The notes below the pieces were generated by a model. The model was not told the DNA's origin. It saw only the letters and a list, made by a program, of their open reading frames with translations, and made no database searches. Below, piece by piece: positions 1 to 5,277 of a stretch of 5,277 nt of DNA (the stretch's first letter is position 1; each line of letters starts with the position of its first letter). Location: the NCBI GenBank assembly GCA_002322035.1, contig DCNF01000039.1:319-5595 (forward strand). Reading direction: 5' to 3'. Source of the DNA: Geobacter sp. UBA1603 (GTDB lineage: Bacteria; Desulfobacterota; Desulfuromonadia; Geobacterales; Pseudopelobacteraceae). Position numbers and translations under genes: made by a program.

Positions 1-482
1 GCGATCTTGCCGGCGTCCTTGGTTGCCTGACGCTGGGAATCGTCGAAATAGGCGGGTACGGTGATAACGGCATCGGTCACCGTTTCGCCCAGGTAGTCTT
101 CGGCGGTTTTTTTCATCTTTTGCAGGACCATGGCCGAAATTTCCGGAGGCGAATAGCGCTTGTCACGCACCTCAACCCAGGCATCCCCGTTGTCGGCCTT
201 GACGATTTTGAACGGTGAGATGGCGATGTCTTTCTTTACCGCATCGGAGTCGAATTTACGGCCGATCAGCCGTTTGATCGCATAGAGAGTGTTTTCAGGG
301 TTGGTGACCGCCTGGCGCTTGGCCTGCTGGCCGACCAGACGCTCACCGCTGTCGGCGAATGCCACCATTGACGGTGTCGTGCGGCTTCCTTCCGAGTTTG
401 CTATGACAACCGGCTCCCCACCCTCCATGATTGCGACGCAGGAGTTGGTGGTTCCCAGGTCGATACCGATAACTTTGCTCAT
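1..482 (-). CDS. dnaK: Chaperone DnaK (Hsp70), N-terminal part, cut by the left window edge
   Basis: DnaK is the cytoplasmic Hsp70 chaperone, which binds and releases unfolded polypeptides in an ATP cycle run with DnaJ and GrpE. Only the first 160 codons of a protein usually near 640 residues are here, all within the ATPase domain. Visible are the phosphate-1 loop GIDLGTTNS (residues 6-14), the AIKRLIGR segment with catalytic Lys70 at the usual position, and [20 protein letters not shown] (about 139-158), with the hinge Pro143. The ATG at 482 is chosen because the N-terminus [10 protein letters not shown] matches the family and an AAGGAGG ribosome site lies 10 nt upstream. It is the third gene of hrcA-grpE-dnaK, 82 nt after grpE; dnaJ commonly follows but would lie outside the window. 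The reading frame is intact to the edge. Identity is essentially certain. Confidence 0.98.
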   Translation of the reverse strand, partial: MSKVIGIDLGTTNSCVAIMEGGEPVVIANSEGSRTTPSMVAFADSGERLVGQQAKRQAVTNPENTLYAIKRLIGRKFDSDAVKKDIAISPFKIVKADNGDAWVEVRDKRYSPPEISAMVLQKMKKTAEDYLGETVTDAVITVPAYFDDSQRQATKDAGKI

Positions 483-492
483 GACGAATCAT

Positions 493-499
493 CCTCCTT
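493..499 (-). promoter_or_regulatory. Strong ribosome binding site of dnaK
   Basis: On the minus strand this reads AAGGAGG, a near-perfect anti-16S match, 10 nt before the dnaK ATG. It is far stronger than the sites before hrcA (GGGG, 7 nt) and grpE (AAAGGA, 11 nt). This fits the need for more DnaK than GrpE or HrcA from one mRNA; that reading is inference. Confidence 0.85.
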
Positions 500-564
500 T
501 TTCTGTTCTGCTCTGATTAACAAGCTAGTAAGCGTTTGTCCAAAAAACAAGGGCCGTTGATAAA

Positions 565-1101
565 TTATTTCGGCGAGACCGAAACGGTCACCATGGCCGG
601 GCGCAGCAGGCGCTCCTTGAGCAGGTAGCCTTTCTGGTACTCCTCGACAACGGTGTTTGGCGGGTGTTCTTCGGTCGGCACCTGGGCCATGGCCTGGTGG
701 AAAGCCGGGTCAAAGGCGGCGCCGGTCGCCTCGATCTGAGTGACGCCGAATTTTTTCAGGGCGGTCAGCAGCATGCCGTGGGTCATGCGGACGCCTTCCA
801 CAACCGCTCCCAGGCCGTCTTCACTGGCGTGGGCCAGGGCCCGCTCCATGTTGTCAACCACCGGAAGAATCTCCTCAACCAGCGATTTGATGCCATAATT
901 GAGCAGTTCGTCCTTTTCGCGGTTGACCCGTTTGCGGTAGTTTTCCAGATCGGCCCGCTCGCGGAGAAATTTTTCCCAATTGTCGCGGGCTTCCTTCTCT
1001 TTCGCCGCCAGCTGCTCTTCCAGTGTCGGTTCTGCAGCAGGGGGAGAGGGCGCGGTTTCGGTTTCCGTTTCGGTAATCGGGGCGGTATCTGTCTGTTCCA
1101 T
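565..1101 (-). CDS. grpE: Nucleotide exchange factor GrpE
   Basis: GrpE is the dimeric co-chaperone that opens the DnaK nucleotide pocket to release ADP. The 178-residue product has a disordered, acidic, Thr/Glu/Pro-rich head (1-25), a long charged helix for dimer coiled-coil formation (about 26-70), the central segment [19 protein letters not shown] (73-91), and the C-terminal beta domain with the family signature: FDPAFHQAM (130-138), then [19 protein letters not shown] (156-174). The length is normal for the family. I take the ATG at 1101 (MEQTDTAP), which has AAAGGA 11 nt upstream. An in-frame GTG at 1152 would add 17 residues (195 in all), but it has no visible ribosome site and lies inside a small inverted repeat. 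The gene sits 60 nt after hrcA and 82 nt before dnaK, so it is probably cotranscribed and controlled by CIRCE upstream of hrcA. Confidence 0.97.
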   Translation of the reverse strand: MEQTDTAPITETETETAPSPPAAEPTLEEQLAAKEKEARDNWEKFLRERADLENYRKRVNREKDELLNYGIKSLVEEILPVVDNMERALAHASEDGLGAVVEGVRMTHGMLLTALKKFGVTQIEATGAAFDPAFHQAMAQVPTEEHPPNTVVEEYQKGYLLKERLLRPAMVTVSVSPK

Positions 1102-1131
1102 GGTGCGATGCGTCCTTTGGGTGAAATAATC

Positions 1132-1156
1132 CTGACAGGTCAGCCGGTACACCGGC
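1132..1156 (-). repeat. Two adjacent small inverted repeats in the hrcA-grpE gap
   Basis: Just after the hrcA stop the transcript can form GCCGG-TGTA-CCGGC (1143-1156) and, overlapping it by one base, CTGAC-CT-GTCAG (1132-1143). The first is a GC-only 5-bp stem with a tetraloop; the second has too short a loop to form as written without losing a pair. No U run follows, so this is not an intrinsic terminator. It may slow 3' decay or modulate readthrough from hrcA to grpE, but could be chance. Confidence 0.35.
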
Positions 1157-1161
1157 GTGTT

Positions 1162-2193
1162 TTACTGCTCGGAAAGGATCCGGCTGACCAGCCGGGCCGT
1201 ATAATCGACAATCGGGATAACGTTCGAATAGCCCATGCGGGTCGGGCCGATCACGCCGAGTATGCCGACCGTGTTGCTGCCGGTGACAAAACGCGAAGCG
1301 ATCAGGCTGACGCCGGCAGAGCTGCTGCCTGGTGACTCCGAGCCGATATAGATCTGCACACCTTCGGCAGTCATGCACTGGTTTAGCAGCTGCACCAGCT
1401 GTCCTTTGTGTTCAACAGCGCGGAAAATCTCCCGCATTCGCCCCACGTCGCTGAATTCGGGCTGATCGAGAATCCGTGCCTGCCCCTCGACGAAAACCTC
1501 TTCACTCTCAACGGTGACCGCCTGTTCGCTCAGCATCAGCGCCCGGGACATCATCTGGTCATACTGGTTTTTCTCGTTCTGCATCTCCTGAAGGATCCGC
1601 TGCCGTGCCTCGGCAATGGTCAGCCCCTCCATCAGGCTGTTCAGGTAGGTACCCATCCGGAGCAGGTCATCCTGCGTCATGTCTTCTCCGGTTTCCAGCA
1701 GCCGGTTCTGGACTGCGCCGTTGCTTGAAACCAGGATCGCCAGAATCCTGCGATTGCCGAGGCGGATGAACTCGATGTGGCGGAACACATCGGTGGTGAA
1801 GCGTGGCGCAACCACAATCCCCATGTAATTGGAAAGGGTTGAAAGCGTCCGGCTGGTCTCCTTGAGGATCCCGGAAAGTCCGGATCCGGCGGTGCGGCAA
1901 TGCCGTATGATCTGGCGCTTTTCTTCGCGGGTGACCTGTCGCAGTGCCACCAGCGAGTCAACATAAAAACGGTAGGCCTTCTCGGTGGGAATCCGTCCGG
2001 CAGACGTGTGGGGTGACGTCAGAAGCCCCATCTCCTCCAGGTTGGCCATGACGTTGCGGACCGTCGCCGACGAGAACGAAAGGGAGTGTCTGCGGGCAAC
2101 GGCGCTGCTGCCGACCGGCTCTGCCGTGGCGATGTAGTCCTCGACGATCGCTTCAAGAATCTGTCGGCTGCGCTGTGAAAGTTCGACATCCAT
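1162..2193 (-). CDS. hrcA: Heat-inducible transcription repressor HrcA
   Basis: HrcA is the cytoplasmic dimeric repressor that binds CIRCE elements and represses chaperone operons; heat inactivates it, and in well-studied bacteria GroEL helps it refold. The 343-residue product is of normal family length. The N-terminal winged helix spans about 5-75: SQRSRQILEAIVEDYI, then EPVGSSAVARR, the recognition region SSATVRNVMANLEEMGLL (41-58) and the wing SPHTSAGRIPT (60-70). A GAF-like dimerisation core follows, and the conserved C-terminal block reads TVGILGVIGPTRMGYSNVI (308-326). The ATG at 2193 gives the expected N-terminus; its ribosome site is weak (GGGG, 7 nt upstream), consistent with low repressor synthesis. 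It is the first gene of the operon, with its own CIRCE and promoter immediately upstream, so it should be autoregulated. The frame is intact. Confidence 0.98.
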   Translation of the reverse strand: MDVELSQRSRQILEAIVEDYIATAEPVGSSAVARRHSLSFSSATVRNVMANLEEMGLLTSPHTSAGRIPTEKAYRFYVDSLVALRQVTREEKRQIIRHCRTAGSGLSGILKETSRTLSTLSNYMGIVVAPRFTTDVFRHIEFIRLGNRRILAILVSSNGAVQNRLLETGEDMTQDDLLRMGTYLNSLMEGLTIAEARQRILQEMQNEKNQYDQMMSRALMLSEQAVTVESEEVFVEGQARILDQPEFSDVGRMREIFRAVEHKGQLVQLLNQCMTAEGVQIYIGSESPGSSSAGVSLIASRFVTGSNTVGILGVIGPTRMGYSNVIPIVDYTARLVSRILSEQ

Positions 2194-2210
2194 GAGTTAA
2201 CCCCAAAAAA

Positions 2211-2237
2211 ATAGCACTCATCATGGCAGAGTGCTAA
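2211..2237 (-). promoter_or_regulatory. CIRCE operator (HrcA binding site)
   Basis: On the minus strand this reads TTAGCACTC, a 9-nt spacer, then GAGTGCTAT. It matches the CIRCE consensus (TTAGCACTC-N9-GAGTGCTAA) at every arm position except the last, and the spacer length is exact. It lies 17 bp before the hrcA start and directly after the predicted hrcA transcription start, so HrcA bound here would block initiation. In RNA the arms form an 8-bp stem that runs straight into seven U residues (see findings). No second CIRCE copy is seen in the window, and none faces murI. Confidence 0.96.
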
Positions 2238-2247
2238 AACTATTCCA

Positions 2248-2276
2248 AACGTAATCAGTGCCCCGGCGTTTGTCAA
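2248..2276 (-). promoter_or_regulatory. Predicted sigma70-type promoter of the hrcA-grpE-dnaK operon
   Basis: The minus strand carries a perfect -35 TTGACA (2271-2276), a 17-nt spacer, and a -10 TACGTT (2248-2253), which matches TATAAT at three of six positions, including both T ends. The start would fall near 2240-2241, three to four bases before CIRCE, the classic arrangement for a HrcA-repressed housekeeping promoter. I see no sigma32-like element. Confidence 0.72.
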
Positions 2277-2301
2277 GGAGATTTCAGCCGTTCAATTTCA
2301 C

Positions 2302-2311
2302 CTGGCGCCAG
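2302..2311. repeat. 10-bp perfect palindrome in the divergent control region
   Basis: CTGGCGCCAG is its own reverse complement. It lies 25 bp beyond the hrcA -35 box and 37 bp before the murI -35, between the two promoters. It could be half of a protein binding site, but one 10-bp palindrome in GC-rich DNA may be chance. Confidence 0.25.
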
Positions 2312-2325
2312 CGCGTCGTGACCGA

Positions 2326-2362
2326 TTGAGCCGTCAGGCTCAAATGGCTTGCCTGTTGAGCC
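2326..2362 (+). repeat. Three TTGAGCC arms in alternating orientation upstream of murI
   Basis: TTGAGCC occurs at 2326-2332, inverted as GGCTCAA at 2337-2343, and directly again at 2356-2362. The first and third copies share the longer TTGAGCCGT and start exactly 30 bp apart. The middle arm can pair with the first (7 bp, loop GTCA) or with the third (7 bp, 12-nt loop), so the two stems exclude each other. CAGGC (2335-2339) and GCCTG (2351-2355) form a further pair. The third arm sits in the spacer between the predicted murI -35 and -10. No U run follows, so it is not a terminator. A protein operator is more likely than an RNA switch, because the arms lie upstream of the predicted start and would not be transcribed from it. 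No factor can be named. Confidence 0.55.
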
Positions 2363-2378
2363 GTTATCAGTATAAAAT
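2349..2378 (+). promoter_or_regulatory. Predicted promoter of the murI-GerMN-metH operon
   Basis: A -35-like TTGCCT (2349-2354, four of six) is followed by overlapping -10 candidates: TATAAA (2371-2376, 16-nt spacer) and TAAAAT (2373-2378, 18-nt spacer), each five of six. The region around the -10 is clearly AT-rich against a GC-rich background. The start would be near 2383-2386, giving a leader of about 40 nt before the murI ATG. Confidence 0.6.
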
Positions 2379-2426
2379 AATCAATTTGAAAAACCATTAC
2401 ATGATAGGCGGAAAGAATCACTACCT

Positions 2427-3251
2427 ATGTCCTGGCAGGCAATCGGCATATTTGATTCAGGAGTCGGGGGGCTGACCGTCCTGCGCGAGATCTTCCGGGC
2501 TTTGCCCCAGGAGGATACGATCTATTTCGGAGATACAGCTCGCGTCCCCTACGGCACCAAATCGCCCGAAACCGTCTCGCGCTATGCCCACGAAATCACA
2601 TCGTTTCTGGTCAGGCGTGACATCAAGCTCCTGGTGGTGGCCTGCAATACGGCCTCTGCGGTCGCAGTTCCGGCTCTGAAACGCCAGTTCCCGATACCGG
2701 TGGTCGGGGTGATCGAGCCGGGAGCCCGCCGGGCCGTACAGGTCAGTACCGGAGGGCGGATCGGCGTGATCGGAACGGCCGGAACCATCCGCAGCAGCGC
2801 CTACACCAGAGCGATCAAGCGCCTGGCACCCGAGGCCGAGGTGTTGACCAGGGCCTGTCCCCTGTTTGTGCCGCTGGCCGAAGAGGGGTGGATCGACAAC
2901 CAGGTCGCCCGGCTGACAGCCGAAACCTATCTGCGGGGGCTGCGGGATGCCGGCATCGATACCCTGGTCCTGGGCTGCACCCATTACCCGCTGCTGAAGC
3001 CGCTGATCGCCGAGATCATGGGGCCGGATGTCCGGCTGGTTGATTCCGCCGAAGAAACCGCCCGTACCGTGGCGGCAATCCTGAAGGACAAAGCCATGAC
3101 CCGCCCGGCCGCTGAAAAAGGCAACCACCACTATTTTGTCAGCGATATCCCGGCCAGTTTCATCAGGGTCGGAAACCGATTTCTGGGCGGCCGGCTGGGG
3201 GACGTCTATCAGGTCAGTCTTGAAGCCGAGAGTCAGGGAGGCGCGCCATGA
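2427..3251 (+). CDS. murI: Glutamate racemase MurI
   Basis: MurI interconverts L- and D-glutamate in the cytoplasm without a cofactor, supplying D-Glu to MurD for peptidoglycan. The 274-residue product is of normal length. The motifs are in place: IGIFDSGVGGLTV (6-18) with Asp10 and Ser11, YFGDTARVPYGTKS (33-46), the first catalytic cysteine in VVACNTASA (Cys73), and the second in LVLGCTHYPLL (Cys184, followed by Thr185-His186). The two cysteines act as opposed acid/base residues in the family. The ATG at 2427 gives the expected short lead into IGIFDSG; its ribosome site (GGCGGAAAG, about 11 nt away) is weak. The stop overlaps the next start as ATGA (3248-3251), indicating translational coupling. 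It is the first gene of the plus-strand block, divergent from hrcA. The frame and active site are complete. Confidence 0.98.
   Translation: MSWQAIGIFDSGVGGLTVLREIFRALPQEDTIYFGDTARVPYGTKSPETVSRYAHEITSFLVRRDIKLLVVACNTASAVAVPALKRQFPIPVVGVIEPGARRAVQVSTGGRIGVIGTAGTIRSSAYTRAIKRLAPEAEVLTRACPLFVPLAEEGWIDNQVARLTAETYLRGLRDAGIDTLVLGCTHYPLLKPLIAEIMGPDVRLVDSAEETARTVAAILKDKAMTRPAAEKGNHHYFVSDIPASFIRVGNRFLGGRLGDVYQVSLEAESQGGAP
3235..3241 (+). promoter_or_regulatory. Ribosome binding site of the GerMN gene, inside murI
   Basis: AGGGAGG lies 6 nt before the ATG at 3248, within the last codons of murI. It supports that start and the ATGA overlap, and lets ribosomes ending murI reinitiate directly. Confidence 0.8.
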
Positions 3252-3865
3252 ACCAGCAGCGCACACCGCGAGCCTATAATCTGCTGCTGCCGTTTCTGAT
3301 CGTTGCCCTGATATTCGGCGTCATGCTCTATCGCAAATACCGCAGCAGCACCGAAGTTCCGCCGACTCCCCAGATTCAGCAGCCGGGCGGCCAGCGGACC
3401 TCGATACTTTTCTTTGTGTCCGGCGGAAACCGGCTTTCACGCGAGGCCCGCAGCATGGATGCCTGTGCAGATCGGACAGAATGCGTCAGAAGTGCGCTGG
3501 AAGAGTTGTTCAATGGGCCGGTCGGTGAACTGGAAGAGGCGATCCCGGAAGGGGTGCCCCTGAACGGGGTTCAGGTGGACGGAGACCTGGCAACGGTTGA
3601 CCTCGGCAGTTCATTTGCCGAGCTGCTGGCCGGCGGGAGCGCAGCCGAGATGGTTGCGGTCTATGCAATCGTCAACACGGTCTGCACCAACGAGCCGTCC
3701 GTTACCCGGGTCAGGATCACGCTTGACGGGCAGGTGGCAACCCTGCGCCACCTCGACCTGAACGAACCGCTTACGCCCGATTATACGCTTGAGCGGGACG
3801 CCGCACCTGTCACCCCGCCAGATGATCACGCCGCAGAAAAACCAAGGGGGAACCACCGTAAATGA
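3248..3865 (+). CDS. Membrane-anchored GerMN-domain protein, role unknown
   Basis: The 205-residue product has one N-terminal membrane segment (about 11-28, NLLLPFLIVALIFGVMLY) followed by RKYR, a short Pro/Gln-rich linker (about 33-50) and one globular domain (about 51-168). No lipobox cysteine is visible, so I read the segment as an uncleaved anchor. The domain resembles the GerMN (sporulation/germination) fold named after Bacillus GerM: TSILFFVSGGNRLSREAR, ALEELFNGPV (83-92), then VDGDLATVDLGSSFAEL (110-126) and YAIVNTVCTNEPSVTRVRI (139-157). The tail (about 180-205) is charged, Pro-rich and probably disordered. Net topology is inferred from the basic residues on both sides of the anchor and is uncertain; an outward-facing domain is usual for such proteins. 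It overlaps murI and metH by 4 nt each. GerM-type proteins are linked to the cell wall in spore formers, which would fit murI, but the function here is not known. Confidence 0.85.
   Translation: MNQQRTPRAYNLLLPFLIVALIFGVMLYRKYRSSTEVPPTPQIQQPGGQRTSILFFVSGGNRLSREARSMDACADRTECVRSALEELFNGPVGELEEAIPEGVPLNGVQVDGDLATVDLGSSFAELLAGGSAAEMVAVYAIVNTVCTNEPSVTRVRITLDGQVATLRHLDLNEPLTPDYTLERDAAPVTPPDDHAAEKPRGNHRK
3844..3850 (+). promoter_or_regulatory. Ribosome binding site of metH
   Basis: AAGGGGG lies 11 nt before the ATG at 3862, inside the end of the GerMN gene. It is a moderate match at a long spacing; the ATGA overlap with the upstream stop probably adds to initiation by coupling. Confidence 0.6.
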
Positions 3866-5277
3866 AGCCATTTCTTGATGCGATCGCCGAACGGGTTCTG
3901 ATTCTTGACGGAGCAATGGGGACCATGCTTCAGGAACGGGGACTCAAGCCGGGTCAGTCCCCGGAGGAACTCAACCTGACCATGCCGGAGGTGGTCGGCT
4001 CGGTCCACCGCGACTACCTGGCGGCCGGCGCCGACATAGTCATCACCAACACCTTTGGCGGCAGCCGCTTCAAGCTGGCCCATTACGGCCTCGAAGGGCG
4101 ACTGATTGAGATCAACGCCCGGGCAGTCGAAATCGCCCGCCGCGAAGCGGGCGGCAGGGCCTATGTCGGGGCTTCGATCGGGCCGACCGGACAGTTCGTC
4201 GAGCCGCTCGGAGATGTTTCCTTTGATAAGATGAAAGATGCTTTTCGTGAACAGGCCCGGGCCCTTGTGGATGCCGGAGCAGATCTGATCAGCCTGGAGA
4301 CGTTCCTGGACATCAAAGAGTGCCGGGCGGCCCTGATCGGCATCCGTGAGGTTTCGGCCACCATCCCGGTGATCGCCATGCTGACCTTCGACGACAACGG
4401 CCGCTCGGTGCTCGGCACCTCTCCCGAGGCTGCCGCAGTAACACTGACGGCCTGCGGTGCCGATCTGGTCGGCTCCAACTGCGGCCTGGGCGTTGACGGT
4501 ATCTATGACATATTATGTCGCATGAGAACGGTTACCGGCCTGCCGCTGATTTCACAGGCCAATGCCGGTCTGCCGCAGCTGATCGACGGGGTGACGGTTT
4601 TCCCCGGCACGCCCGAGGAAATGGTCGACTACCACGAGCGCCTGATCGCGCTCGGCGTCCGGATTATCGGTGGTTGCTGCGGGACAACGCCGGCCCATAT
4701 CAAGGCCATGAAGCGTGCTCTTGAGGGGCGCCAGCGCTCTTGGTCTTCTGCCGGAGCGGCCGGAAGAGCAACCGTTGTCTCCAGCCGTTCGGGCGTCACG
4801 GCGATCGGGAGGGGGGCCGCGACCGCCATCATCGGTGAACGGATCAATCCGACCGGCAAGAAACTCTACTCCCAGGAGCTCGGCGAAGGGAAGGTCTCCT
4901 ACATCAGGCGCGAGGCGCTGGAGCAGGTGCAGGCCGGGGCCACGCTGCTGGATGTCAACGTCGGCGCACCAGGTATTGACGAGCCGGCCGCCATGGAGCG
5001 GGCGGTCTTCTGCGTTACCGGCACGGTCGGCGTACCGCTGGTGCTTGATTCATCCAGCCCGGCCGCCCTGGAAGCCGGACTGAAGGCCGCCGACGGCAAG
5101 GTGCTGATCAACTCGGTCAGCGGCGAGCGCAAGAGCCTCGAACGGATCCTCCCCCTGGCGCGTCGCTACGGCGCCGCAGTCATCGGCCTGGCCCTCGACG
5201 AGCAGGGGATTCCGGCCAGCGCCGAAGGACGCCTGGCGGTGACCCGCACCATCCGCGACGCCGCCGTGGCCGCCGCC
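3862..5277 (+). CDS. metH: Cobalamin-dependent methionine synthase MetH, N-terminal part, cut by the right window edge
   Basis: MetH transfers the methyl group of methyltetrahydrofolate through cobalamin to homocysteine, giving methionine. The 472 codons here are open throughout. Residues 1 to about 293 form the homocysteine-binding barrel: ILDGAMGTMLQERG (14-27), ITNTFGG (61-67), SNCGLG (205-210) and IIGGCCGTTPAHI (268-280). Zinc ligands are Cys207, Cys272 and Cys273, the spacing known from Thermotoga maritima MetH. A Ser/Ala/Gly-rich linker (about 294-320) leads into the pterin-binding barrel: IIGERINPTGKK (323-334), LLDVNVGAPGIDE (362-374), VLDSSSP (394-400) and INSVSGE (416-422). The cobalamin-binding and any reactivation domain lie past the edge, so BhmT-like partial forms are not strictly excluded, but the pterin domain makes MetH the clear call. 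The start is set by the N-terminus and the ATGA overlap. It is the third gene of the murI block. Confidence 0.96.
   Translation, partial: MKPFLDAIAERVLILDGAMGTMLQERGLKPGQSPEELNLTMPEVVGSVHRDYLAAGADIVITNTFGGSRFKLAHYGLEGRLIEINARAVEIARREAGGRAYVGASIGPTGQFVEPLGDVSFDKMKDAFREQARALVDAGADLISLETFLDIKECRAALIGIREVSATIPVIAMLTFDDNGRSVLGTSPEAAAVTLTACGADLVGSNCGLGVDGIYDILCRMRTVTGLPLISQANAGLPQLIDGVTVFPGTPEEMVDYHERLIALGVRIIGGCCGTTPAHIKAMKRALEGRQRSWSSAGAAGRATVVSSRSGVTAIGRGAATAIIGERINPTGKKLYSQELGEGKVSYIRREALEQVQAGATLLDVNVGAPGIDEPAAMERAVFCVTGTVGVPLVLDSSSPAALEAGLKAADGKVLINSVSGERKSLERILPLARRYGAAVIGLALDEQGIPASAEGRLAVTRTIRDAAVAAA

Noticed and set aside
289..516. A small plus-strand frame opposite the dnaK start
   Set aside because: Antisense to conserved DnaK sequence, with no ribosome site and no recognisable product.
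509..535. A possible separate dnaK promoter in the grpE-dnaK gap (TGGACA, then GTTAAT or TAATCA)
   Set aside because: The -35-like box is fair, but the -10 is either poor or at a 15-nt spacing, so it is not listed as a feature; it is kept only as a possibility in the findings.
664..1335. A 223-codon open frame on the plus strand opposite grpE and the end of hrcA
   Set aside because: It spans two certain genes and their gap on the other strand, and the product is Phe/Gly/Arg-rich with no domain.
2326..2343. The TTGAGCC/GGCTCAA hairpin as a Rho-independent terminator
   Set aside because: No T run follows on either strand, and no gene ends next to it; both flanking genes start here and point away.
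2457..3266. A 269-codon open frame on the minus strand opposite murI
   Set aside because: It is antisense to a complete, motif-perfect murI; its product is low-complexity and Gly/Gln/Asp-rich with no recognisable domain. Long antisense frames are expected opposite GC-rich genes.
4515..5083. Two overlapping plus-strand frames (4515-4724 and 4715-5083) inside metH, which could suggest a frameshift
   Set aside because: The metH frame reads through from 3862 to 5277 without a stop and keeps all homocysteine- and pterin-domain motifs in one frame. The others are out-of-frame shadows rich in Arg, Ser and Pro.
1..5277. CRISPR array, insertion sequence, tRNA, rRNA, or a new defence or mobile system
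   Set aside because: No regularly spaced repeats, terminal inverted repeats with a transposase, or RNA gene signatures were seen. Five of the six genes are well-known core functions and the sixth is a recognisable domain protein.

Overview
The window carries two back-to-back gene blocks from a bacterium with GC-rich coding DNA. On the minus strand lies a class I heat-shock operon, hrcA-grpE-dnaK, with dnaK cut by the left edge. On the plus strand lies a run of murI, a small membrane-anchored GerMN-domain protein and metH, with metH cut by the right edge. A HrcA/CIRCE-controlled chaperone operon, a GerMN protein next to murI, and a cobalamin-dependent MetH together suggest a Desulfuromonadia-type (Geobacter/Pelobacter-like) organism. 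That placement is inference from gene content and general knowledge, not a database match.

Layout: 1-482 (minus) is the first 160 codons of dnaK. Then come an 82-bp gap, grpE (565-1101, minus), a 60-bp gap with two small inverted repeats, and hrcA (1162-2193, minus). The 233-bp stretch 2194-2426 is the shared divergent control region. From left to right it holds a CIRCE operator (2211-2237) followed on the hrcA strand by a T7 run, a sigma70-type hrcA promoter with a perfect TTGACA -35, a 10-bp palindrome, a set of three TTGAGCC arms, and a likely murI promoter. Then follow murI (2427-3251), the GerMN gene (3248-3865) and metH (3862-5277, open at the right edge). Both junctions in this second block are 4-nt ATGA stop/start overlaps, so the three genes are very probably one translationally coupled operon.

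Function: HrcA represses its own operon through CIRCE, and heat relieves repression to raise GrpE and DnaK. MurI makes D-glutamate for peptidoglycan, MetH makes methionine from homocysteine and methyltetrahydrofolate, and the GerMN protein probably acts on the outer face of the inner membrane; its role is unknown. No gene looks broken, and I see no mobile element, CRISPR array, tRNA or rRNA. Most of the window is ordinary core genome. The parts worth a second look are the divergent control region (a CIRCE hairpin with a terminator-like U tract, and the TTGAGCC arms inside the murI promoter) and the coupled but functionally unexplained GerMN gene.
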